This document shows positions 55,237 through 64,000 of a stretch of DNA of 64,000 nucleotides, piece after piece; positions within the stretch are counted from its first letter, which is position 1, and every line of letters begins with the position of its first letter. The position numbers were made by a program, and so were the translations under genes. This stretch comes from Heligmosomoides polygyrus polygyrus (lineage: Eukaryota > Nematoda > Chromadorea > Rhabditida > Heligmosomidae). Location: contig OX377204.1 in the NCBI GenBank assembly GCA_947396885.1, forward strand, positions 40,323,975 through 40,387,974, in the 5' to 3' direction. The notes beneath the pieces are model-generated. The model worked only from the letters and a program-made list of their open reading frames with translations. It did no database searches and was not told the origin of the DNA.

Positions 55237-57500
55237 TGATCTATTTATTTATTTATTTATTTATTTATTTATGCGTCAAAAGACATCAAGGAACAGTAGG
55301 CAAAAAGAGAGACTCAACAAACTCAAAAATAGAAATTCAAGCTAAAAAATAACTACAACTTGAAAAATTCTATTATAAAACTGAAGAATATATTCCTAGC
55401 GCTCGCCTACAACGTAATTTTTTTGTTGACAAGAGGCGGCCATGCAGTAGGGACATGCTGGAACCGTCACGATAGATGATTATAGAGAAATAAAATTTGT
55501 ATGTGCTTATACAGTAAATTTTAAGGTAGAACACGATCAAGGAATAAAGAGAAATAGAACCTGCATGTACACTTTACAGTAAAAAAGTCGTCTGACGATG
55601 AGGGACATCCACAGGCTGAGAGCCCACACCAAAAGTTGAGGGATTGTTGGTGCCCTCCCCTGATAAGGCTCCTAGGAGCTAACCATTGGAAGAACGAAGC
55701 ATAGCTATAAATGCTATGCTTGCCTGGCAGCCGGGCTGAGCCTAAGAAGTGTATACAGTCCAAAGCAGAGTAGATAGGTTTAAAAGCATAAAATATACAG
55801 TTTATATTCGAAGGAGAACATAATTTTAATGAGATTGAAATGGAATGAAATTTATTTCCCCTAACTACCCAGCAATTGCCTAGCTGCTTGGCGCCTTGAA
55901 AAGAAGACGAAAAACCGAAAACGGGCAGAAGTAGAGAACTCGGAATGTTCCACTTCATAATTATACTAGTTAACAAATATCAGAGACACCAATAGTAGAT
56001 AGAATATCTATTTTCTTTAGGGCAGCCTTGAATTGAGAAGATGTTTGGCACTGAGCCAGAGCTGGAGGAAGGCGTTCAAACCACTTCGTACATCGAACGA
56101 CAAAAGAGTTTTGGCAAAATCCTAGTTGATAACGGCCCGAAAAGTGAGGGTCCAAGTTGAAGCATCCGCGTCTCCCATGTGATGGTCGAAAACGCCAGTA
56201 GCTTGAAGGCCGCAGTCGAAGTTCTCCTTTTAGAAGCTTAAAAGCAAAAAGTAAGTCGGCAAAGATCCTTCGGTAGTAAAGAGTTTTTAGCCCTAAGTGT
56301 TGGAGTCTTTCTCTGTACCCCGGAATGGACAACGAGCCTCCATGGATATGGTGCATTCGAAATGCTCTAAGATACAGATTTTTGGTGAAGACTTTCTCAA
56401 TTTCACGGATATCTTTGACACAATGTGGGCTCCACACAGGTGTGCAGTATTCAACCACTGGCAAAATATACGTTTTGTATAATTTGAGCCAAATGTTAAC
56501 GTCCAAGAATAAATATTCCTAAAGAGCAGATGCACAACACTCAGGTCTTTTTTCGAAACCTCTCGAACATGCATTCGCCAACTCAGATTATTAGTGAGAA
56601 TGACCCCTAAATCTTTTATCTGGTCACAGTGAGCAACAGGAGAACCATCGGGAAACATGATCTCAAGTGGGCGAGAATTCAACGAAAAAATACGAGTTTT
56701 ATTCAGGTTTATGGGTATTTGCCATTCAAAGGACCACTTACACATTCTCGCTACAGCTTCATTTAGCCTCCGAGTCATAACCCCTTCTTCACCGTCTTCA
56801 TAGACTGCATACGCCTTAATATCATCCGCAAACATAGCGACAGATACACTTGGGTCTGGTTTTATGAAATTTGGTATGTCACAAGTATAAATAAGAAATA
56901 GAATAGGGATAAAGTCCCTCCCTGAGGCACTCCAGAAAGACACATTCTTGGTGTAGAGATGTGGTTTCCTGTTTTCACTTGCAGTTTCCAATCTCGAAGA
57001 TAAGCACGAAACCATTCATGCAGTTTACCACGGATACCGATCCTGTCTAGTTTGGCTATGAGATGAGAATGACTCAGTCGATCAAAAGCTTTACTAAGAT
57101 CAAAATATACAACCGCCACATGTTTGCCTGTGTTGATAGCTTTTGTCCAGGAGTGGATACTATCCATCAAAAGAGTACAAGTAGAAGCTCCCGGAAGGAA
57201 GCCATGTTGGCTGTGTGGGATGCAATTTACCTTCTCAAGCCACTGTAGTAGATGCGTTTTTAAGATTTTCTCCAAAATCTTCAGTGGAGTAGGGAGGATG
57301 CTGATGGGTCGGAAATCGGAAATGTAGGAGGCACCATTCATCTTGGGAATAGGAGTGATAAAAGCAGTTTTCCGAACCGCGGGCACCTGAGCCATCATCA
57401 AAGTTATGTTGAAAATGTGTGTGAGCGGCTCAGTGAGATACTTTGCAAACATCTTAAAGAATATTTGGGAAATGATCTACTCTACTGCAAAACTTTAGAT
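55237..57500 (-). mobile_element. CR1-type LINE, 5'-truncated, decayed (copy 2)
   Basis: Minus-strand reverse transcriptase. 57,452-56,862 reads PIPKMNGASYISDFRPISIL, VAVVYFDLSKAFDRLSHSH and CLSGVPQGGTLS. After a frame change near 56,870, 57,015-56,293 reads FLIYTCDIPNFI, SVAMFADDIKAYAV and INLNKTRIFSLN. 56,506-55,970 is the C-terminal part (YKTYILPVVEYCTPVWSPHC). A 3' UTR of about 0.7 kb ends in seven or more AAAT/ATAA units (+ strand ATTT repeats at 55,237-55,272). The endonuclease is missing. Same superfamily as the LINE at 0.65-5.7 kb but a different sequence. Confidence 0.88.
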
Positions 57501-58388
57501 TCAGTCTAGTTACGGTCTTCTGGGAATTTCTGTGATCTCTTAATGAATAAATTTGCCAGAAAGCAGAAAAAGTTTGCTCAAGATGGTCAGAAAATCTGAA
57601 AACAGGAAACAGAAATTTCACCCATCCCTGATGCGTATTTAAGCAGGCCTTGTTGTCGAAGAAAGGAGTGAGTTATCCTGTCGGCGATAGGGAAGGCCCT
57701 TCCCCTAAACCCAACTTGCCTATGTCCAAACTAAAGGGCATTTCAGTAGAACGCCGCTGCTAAGAACAGGAAGAAGAATACGTAGCAGCATTTCACGGTG
57801 TGCCTTTCCAAAAACATACTTGCAGAGGTATTGGATATCTCCTGCTTCAGTGTATTGGATTACCTACAGCAAGCTTATTAATGGTCAAGGCATTCGTTAA
57901 ACTGTAGTTTGGAGTGATTTGATATGGTTTTATAGAATTCCGCACGGTTATTGCGGCTTGAACGTGGACGAGTTTTGCGCATCGAGAAGGCCGATTACCA
58001 GAGGTTCATTTAAATTCGTTCCACTGGAAGCAAGGAATCCGAATCCACTATTTCTCGGTGAGAGCTGCTTCGGATTACTTGGAGCAGTGTACAGGAGCCA
58101 TCATTTCTGCAAAACTTTCATTATTTAAAATCGTGCTAGACGCTGGCATAGCATGACTTATTCCTCATCCTCATAACTCCGTATTCCACCTGTCTATTTT
58201 GAGTTTCTATGTTACTTATTGCGTTTTATATTAGCTTATGCGTTTGTTTCACATCACTAGTTCATGTAATAAATATGCATCCCCTCTCGATATAACGCGT
58301 TTGAAGGGACCGGAGAAAATAATCGTTATAACCAGATTTACGTCCTAACCGAAGCTGACCTTTTTTGCCCCACTTTATGTACAAATTT
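57501..58388. other. Intergenic stretch with a GTTATAAC-bearing block
   Basis: GATATAACGCGTTTGAAGGG (58,289) and AATCGTTATAACC (58,320) recall the termini of the MITE at 28,888-29,393. An open frame at 57,919-58,128 on + has no recognised motif. Confidence 0.35.
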
Positions 58389-58400
58389 ATCTAAGATCAC

Positions 58401-58659
58401 ATAAAGGATTAAAGGATAGAGAACGGTGTTACTCAATCTCATTTGGGATGCGCCACGCATTTCACCTCTGCCGGATGTCGTGGAGGCGACTTGAATGCGT
58501 ATTTGGCCATACAATGACTTGCGGTGGCTAGCCGATGAATAAATCAGCGCTTCATCCTTCCCAGACAAGTTTGATACCAACTCACCGACCCCGAAACAAG
58601 AAGCTGGTATCGGGTGCACGCGACAGCGGGCACCTCTTCCGACTGCGCTACACGCGCTC
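58401..58659 (-). mobile_element. tRNA-derived SINE (copy 3), minus strand
   Basis: Inverse complement of copy 1 over its full length: A-box region GTAGCGCAGTCGGAAGAGG, then GCGTGCACCCGATACCAG, GGTCGGTGAGTTGGTATC, ATGGCCAAATACGCATTC and a (ATCCTTT)n tail. The flanks ATCTAAGATCAC (58,389-58,400) and ATCTAAAGTCAC (58,660-58,671) are a 12-bp target duplication with two differences, so this is an older insertion than copy 1. Confidence 0.85.
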
Positions 58660-58935
58660 ATCTAAAGTCACCACAATGACTAAATATGACTATAGTAATA
58701 AAAAATACGTGACCATGAAGAAAGTGTGAAGGTATAAAACATCATCATTTTCAGCAGCGTTTGTCCCGCCTGGTGGCGTGGTCCGCTCTTCTGGTGTGGT
58801 GACACCATTTCTCCCGATCAAATGCTTGATCAGGATGCACACCAGCTATCTTTAAGTCCAAGCGCAACGTATTTAGCCAACGTTGCTTCGGGCGTCCTCT
58901 GGGCTGTATTCCAGGGACTTCAAGGTTCAGGCCAA

Positions 58936-60862
58936 TCAGACGGTGTCGTCGTTAGCGCGAAGCACGTGGCCATACCATCGTAGACGAGCTTCACGCAATT
59001 TGTCGGCTATCGTGGCGACACCAAATCTTTGTCGTATGGTGTCGTTGCGAACGTGGTCCAAACGCGTTACTCCGGCCGTCCATCTTAGGATCTTCGTCTC
59101 CATTTCACTGAGGCGGCTTTCAATCTCCTCCGAACGGGCCAACACTCTGCACTGTACGTCGCTACTGGGCAAGCGACTGTTCTATACACCTTTGATTTGA
59201 GGTACTCGGGTATTGCCTTATCGCAGAGCACTCCAGTCAGCGAGCGCCATTTGGACCAGGCTGCACTCACACTCGTATTCACCTCCAACTTTAGGCTGCC
59301 ATCGGACTTGGCTGTTGACCCAAGGTTCTTGAAAGATGTCACACGTGAGAGCTCAGTACCATTGATCTTAATAGATCCGTGCTCATTCACATCCGTCGTC
59401 AAGTATTCCGTCTTTTTGACGTTCAGCTTGAGTCCGAACAATGCTAAGCGATCGCACCTCGCCTGTGCATGTCGCTCGAGTTCTATTTTCTCTTCATGTG
59501 CAAGCATGACGTCATCGACATACAGCAACGTTCAAAGAGCTGCGTTTTGAAGGCCTCGTGTAATTGCATCCATGACGGCAACGAAGAGCAGTTGGGATAG
59601 CGCAGAGCCCTGGTGCACTCCGACAGAGATTGGAAACTCCATCGAGGTGCCCGCTGGTGCTCGCACTCTGCTTGTTGGGCACGAGTAGAAGATGCGCACC
59701 CACTCAATAAGCTCTTCAGGGACGTCGTTGCAACGCGTACCGTATACCTTTTCGCGGAACGCGGTCGAAGCCCTTCTCCACATCCAGGAAGGCAAAATGC
59801 ACCGGTTTCTGTTTCTCACGGTACTTCTCTAGCAGAAGGCGAACGGCGGCGTGTATGGCATCAACCGTCCCACAGCCGGCAACGAAACCACACTGATTAT
59901 TGGAAAGCTGGACGAGATCCCGTATACGTCTATCCACGATTCGTTAAAGATTTTCATGGTGTGCGAAAGAAGACGAATCGGACGGTAGCTAGCGCAGTCC
60001 GCAGGGCTGCCCTTCTTCTCCCAAATCGGAATAGTCGTGATTTTCTGCCAACTTTTAGGCACTTTCTCTTCAGCAACAACCTGATTGAAAAACTCTGTCA
60101 GCAGGGCACCAGCCCTTCGACTTCCACAGGTCGACCGGCAGGTCATCAGAACCAGTGGCTTTGCCTGACTTCATCTTCCTCAGGGCTGCCTCAGTTTCGC
60201 TCACTGTGATCTCCTGAACGGGACCGTGTACAGGTGAAGCAAAAGGAACAGCAGGATGTTCAAGTTGAACATTCGAGATTTCCTCGAAGTAGTCGTGCCA
60301 TCGCTTCACAGCCTTCTTACGATCCATCAGAAGATGACCGTTCTCGTCGTTAATGCCAAAGAACTTCTCGATGTCTTCTGCTTGGCGACAGCGAGCTTTG
60401 GCGAGGCGGTAAAGATAACGCTCACCATCGCGCGTCTCCAGTTTTTCACTCACATCAGCGTAGTGTGCGGCTTTAGCAGCGGCCACAGCCTTCTTGTCCG
60501 CTTTCTTCGCTTCTCGATAATTCCGCTGATTATCGATTGTTTTATCACCGATAAATACGTGATATAGCCGTTTCTTTTCCCTGACCTTCTCTCTGACATC
60601 GTCAGTCCACAGCCAAGCCTGCTTGTCGACCCAACGCCGTCCAGGCTTCGTTGTGCCAAGTTCGAGGCGTGCAGCTCGAGTTATCGCTTTGGGGCCTCTT
60701 TTTCCTGGGACTGCCGAACAGAACGGCCTTGAAGCCGCGGCCAATGTTCCTCGACTTGCAGTAGGACCACCTCGTCTCCTGCACCGCACAGAAATCTATC
60801 TTTCTTCGCTCCAGTGCTTCTACCAACTCGCACGAGCGGCCCGTCAACGTACCCACATTCAA
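58936..60862 (-). pseudogene. Internally deleted, frameshifted RTE polyprotein remnant
   Basis: Frames in order on minus: 60,862-60,602 (N-terminal endonuclease stub), 60,789-60,070 (linker and fingers), 60,146-59,829, 59,937-59,716, 59,819-59,532 (motif B), 59,528-59,085 (YVDD and thumb), 59,172-58,936 (C-terminal). At least five frame changes. Not functional. Confidence 0.88.
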
Positions 60863-60915
60863 CGTTGCTACGCGGGTCTTGCCTACGCTACGGGACTTTC
60901 GGACTACTTAGTCGC

Positions 60916-60929
60916 CCCCCCCCCCCCCG
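60916..60929. repeat. 14-base C homopolymer
   Basis: Homopolymer at the 5' side of RTE copy 2, replacing TCGTGGGC-like sequence of the other copies. The length is likely variable and prone to sequencing error. Confidence 0.8.
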
Positions 60930-60969
60930 ATGCCTGATGCCGTCCTCGCACCAGAGAGGGTATAAAACA

Positions 60970-62087
60970 ACTCTAGATTATTAATGAAGCCAGTTTCCTA
61001 GAGGTATTATCTGTTATATGTTTAAGAATGTCAAATATGAATGGGAAAATATCGGTAGCGCGATGCGATCAATAACAGAACTGTATAACCAGATGTTACA
61101 AAATTTTTTATTGCGGTCAAACCTATTGCGCCAAGCCAGACTCTAGCCCGCAGTTCGTGCCTTCGTGCAGGATGCGCTGTTAAATTGCTAACCATATCTG
61201 CGAAATCTTCGTTGCGAATGACTTATCAGCACTCCCCATAATATGGTAATGTTGTGTGCAATCAAACAGCGCTTTCGCTATAATCCTGCCTTGAAAGCAG
61301 AGGGTACAAGTACAAGTAAAGCATGGTGCGGAAGTTCTGATCGCAAAAAAAGCACCGTGCAACAGTATGTAGCACCTACACTAGTTGCCCTAGGCTTACA
61401 ACATAAGTGTAAGGCTTCGTTTTGAATAATCTGGCTATCTGGTGAATAATCTGGTGAGTTTTTCTCCACATCTTCTCTCGTTCCTGATAGAGGAAATCTC
61501 CAAGTATACGGAAACTTCTAACAACTACCGATAATCTTCCAATGTGCTCGACATACTGCTGACTATGTACACTTTTGTGGGCCACGTACGGAGTTCTTCT
61601 CAGAACCGCGAATAACGGTAGTAGCGTTATATCCAACGCGTCGTAATCGGGATTGGTTTGTATTTCAAAAGAAAGCTGTTCCAGAGAAAATCTACGTTAT
61701 ACACAGAATCTTATCCGGAGACATTAGAACGGGAGAGAGCTGTATATCGTGGAGAAACAAGTACTGCACTAACGAGGTGCCCTAGAGGGACGAAAAACTG
61801 CTGGCCTGGAGGAGTAATCAATTGAACCATGAATCGAGCTGAATGTGAAAGTCGGCTGTGCTATACACGCCCGCTGCCTAATGCAGTTCAAAATTTTATT
61901 TCAAATTTGATTCGAATCAACCGCTCTCATGCGACTAAATTTTTGTCGCAGCAATTCTGAAACCCCTGAACACCGTTAAAAGCAAGCTTACTAAACGTTG
62001 AACGGCTACTCCCAGTGATTCATCACCCACTTCAGCTCTGCTAAGAAGAACATTTTTGTGTTTTATCTGGTTATCGTCAAATATCGG
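60970..62087. other. Intergenic stretch, one tRNA-like repeat only
   Basis: Apart from the tRNA-like repeat at about 61,080-61,200, no gene is recognised. A minus-strand frame at 61,376-61,636 is protein-like (RRTPYVAHKSVHSQQYVEH) but matches no family I know. Confidence 0.35.
61080..61200 (-). repeat. tRNA-like SINE, minus strand (copy B)
   Basis: On minus, ATTTAACAGCGCATCCTGCA, then CGAAGGCACGAACTGCGGG, CTAGAGTCTGGCTTGGCGCA and TAGGTTTGACCGCAA. It shares the order and spacing of blocks with the copy at about 28,275-28,410 but has decayed A and B boxes. Confidence 0.5.
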
Positions 62088-64000
62088 GGTGGCGATGTCC
62101 GTTCCTCCACAGGAAACTGTTCGCTCTGCGAGCTAAGCCGAACACGGACGTTCGATTGCAGGCGACAGGCCCTTGTGACAGGCCGGCCTACGAACATCCA
62201 TGTTACATCACATGGTTCATGACATTGTAAGCTTTTCGAGATGGTGCTACGGCTTGCGCGGGAGCCGAGCGCACTCGCAGAGCCCGGCGAGTGTGAGAAG
62301 TGTGCGAGCGTCCTTGATGCGAGGACGGCATCGGGGCAACTGAGGTAGTCCGAAAGTCCCGTAACGTAAGCAGGATCCGCGTGGCAACGCTGAATGTGGG
62401 TATGTTGACGGGTCGCTCGTGCGAGTAGGGTGAAGCACTGGGGCGTAGAAGAGTTGATTTCTGTGCGGTGCAGGAGACGAGATAGTTCTGCAACAAGTCA
62501 GGGGACATAGGACGTGGCTTCAAGACCGTTTTATGTGAAAGTCCCAGGACCACCAGTAATGTCGGAATAATCGTCTCCGAACGATTTCATGACTCGATTG
62601 TAAGCGTCGAACGCTTTGGCGATCGATTGATGAAGATCGATGTCGCCGCTAAGGAGCGGACTCTGTCACTTCTTCTCTCCATATGCTCCGCAGACTGGCT
62701 GTTCAGATCAAGCCAAAGATGAGTTTTGGAACCTGCTCGATGAGAAGACAACAGAGGTACCTTCGAAAGATGCCATCATAATCGCTGACCCTAATGGGCA
62801 CGTAGGTGTTACGAAAGACGGGTACAGCTGTCGCGGTGGTTTCGGATACGGATTAGGTAACGCCAATGGTGAGCGCATTCTTGATTACGCGGAATCGCAT
62901 AAGTACTCAGACAGACCTTGTCCTTGTGAGAGATCGCGACCGGAGTCTTGTCACAGACGCGAAGATCGTGCCGTATGACACGCTCGCTTCACATCACCGA
63001 CCGCTGATCTGCAGTTTGAAGATCTCTCCTCCGAGGCTGAAGCAGTTCGAGCGATGCAGCGCACCAAGAATCAAGTGGTGGCGAATAAGTGAGAAGGAAT
63101 CAGCTGTGAATTCTCGCGTACACAACTGTCGACGAAACTCGGAAGAAGCCGACCTACGCGATTCGTCAAGCTGCACAATCGGAACTCGGCATTACGAAGC
63201 CTGAGCGGCGGAAGGTCGACAAGCAGGCCTGGCTGTGGACAGATGACGTGAAAGCCAAAGTTCGAGAGAAGAAGGCGCTCTATCACGTGTTTCTCGGCGA
63301 AAAGACACCGATAACTGGCGGAAGTACCAAGAAGCGAAGAAAGCTGCAAAGAAGGCCGAGGCTGTTGCAAAAGCCACTCATTATGGAGATGTCAACGAGA
63401 AGCTCGAGTCACGCGATGGTGAACAGTATCTTAACGACTTGCAAAGTTTAGCAATCGGCAGACGAAGACAATGAGAAGTTTTTCGGCATCAATAATGAGA
63501 ATGGCCGTCTTCTAATGGACCGCAAGAAGGCATTGAAGAGATGGCGCAAATACTTTGAGGAAATCTCTACGATAGAATTTCCTCAACCAGTCATCCCTTC
63601 TACGGCTCTATCCCACGGCTCCGTTCAGAAGATTACCGTGAGGAGATTAAAGGGGCTTTGAAGAAGATAAGGCCAGGCAAAGCGACTGGGCCCGATGACG
63701 TAGCAGCTGATTTATAGAAGTCCAAGTACTCTTACCCAGCTGAATGGTTGGCGAAGTTTTTTGATCAGGTTTGACGGAGAAGAAAGTGCCTGAGTGCTGA
63801 CGCCAAAGTACGACGATTCCGATTTGGAAGAAGAAGGGCAGTCCTGCAGACTGCTCCAATTACCATCCAATTCGCTTGCGTTCGCACAGCATGAAGATCT
63901 TTGGGCGAATTGTCGATTTACGAATTCGGGACATCGTCCAGCTTTCTAGCAATCAGTGCGGCTTCGTGGCTGGCTGTGGTAGTGTTGATGCCATTCACGT
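62088..64000 (+). mobile_element. RTE element of the second subfamily (copy 3), cut by window end
   Basis: Begins GGTGGCGATGTCCGTTCCTC, the same 5' end as copy 1. The endonuclease is legible in pieces: [14 protein letters not shown] near 62,392, VQETR near 62,467, [19 protein letters not shown] near 62,680, then DPNGHVGVTKDGYSCRGGF, where the catalytic AGD-type motif reads ADP. RT-linker blocks follow to 63,990 ([36 protein letters not shown]). Many stops and frameshifts. The 3' end and right target duplication lie beyond the window. Confidence 0.9.

Larger units (their letters stand above)
58742..60958 (-). mobile_element. RTE element of the second subfamily (copy 2), endonuclease deleted
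   Basis: Bounded by a perfect 11-bp duplication GGTATAAAACA (58,731-58,741 and 60,959-60,969). On minus it starts inside the 5' region, runs through a G run (60,916-60,929) to [17 protein letters not shown] and VQETRWSYC, then jumps from FGSPRKK straight to [17 protein letters not shown]. Compared with copy 1 this removes about 0.7 kb, most of the endonuclease. The reverse transcriptase follows in frameshifted pieces ([32 protein letters not shown]). The active-site box reads YVDD rather than YADD. The 3' end is AACGCTGCTGAAAATGATGA. Confidence 0.92.

Overview
The window looks like a repeat-rich clade V (strongylid or hookworm-like) nematode chromosome. I infer this from a split clathrin light chain gene with TTTCAG-type splice acceptors, a probable trans-splice acceptor one base from its ATG, RTE-type retrotransposons of the kind abundant in hookworms, and many mariner, hAT and MITE-like elements. 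There is no bacterial operon, CRISPR array or rRNA.

Two host genes, both on the + strand, can be assembled exon by exon with consistent splice phases. (1) A clathrin light chain gene (clic-1 type) has five coding exons between 22,699 and 37,527. Its large introns are loaded with inverted-repeat elements, a reverse-transcriptase fragment and a hAT element. (2) A 310-residue all-coiled-coil protein gene has ten coding exons between 38,783 and 51,474. I do not recognise its family. It starts about 0.7 kb after the likely poly(A) signal of the first gene, and its introns hold an RTE element, a GATA microsatellite and a long inverted-repeat element.

Layout: 0.65-5.7 kb is a nested stack, in which a CR1/jockey-type LINE on + is interrupted by a tRNA-derived SINE (exact 12-bp target duplication) and by a full-length RTE element on - (exact 17-bp target duplication, intact 985-aa endonuclease/reverse transcriptase). 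5.7-22 kb is intergenic: a SINE carrying foreign coding-like sequence (9.85-10.44 kb), a decayed reverse transcriptase (11.06-13.2 kb), two dead mariners (13.6-16.5 kb) and a 2.6-kb long inverted repeat (17.74-20.3 kb). 22-51.5 kb is the two-gene block. 51.5-64 kb is intergenic again: an inverted-repeat element in the probable 3' UTR of the second gene, a mariner with both terminal repeats, a 5'-truncated CR1 LINE, another SINE, an RTE copy with its endonuclease deleted, and a further RTE copy cut by the window end.

The transposons fall into a few families with several copies each: one intact RTE, three copies of a second, decayed RTE subfamily, two CR1-like LINEs, two copies of a third reverse transcriptase family, three SINEs of one family, other tRNA-like repeats, three mariners, one hAT and many MITEs. 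Retrotransposon insertions are defined here by target duplications and sometimes by restored reading frames, which gives a relative order of events. I see no convincing new defence or catalytic system. The most interesting material is the intact RTE, the nested insertions, the SINE with captured coding-like sequence, and the long hairpin-forming elements inside and beside the two genes.
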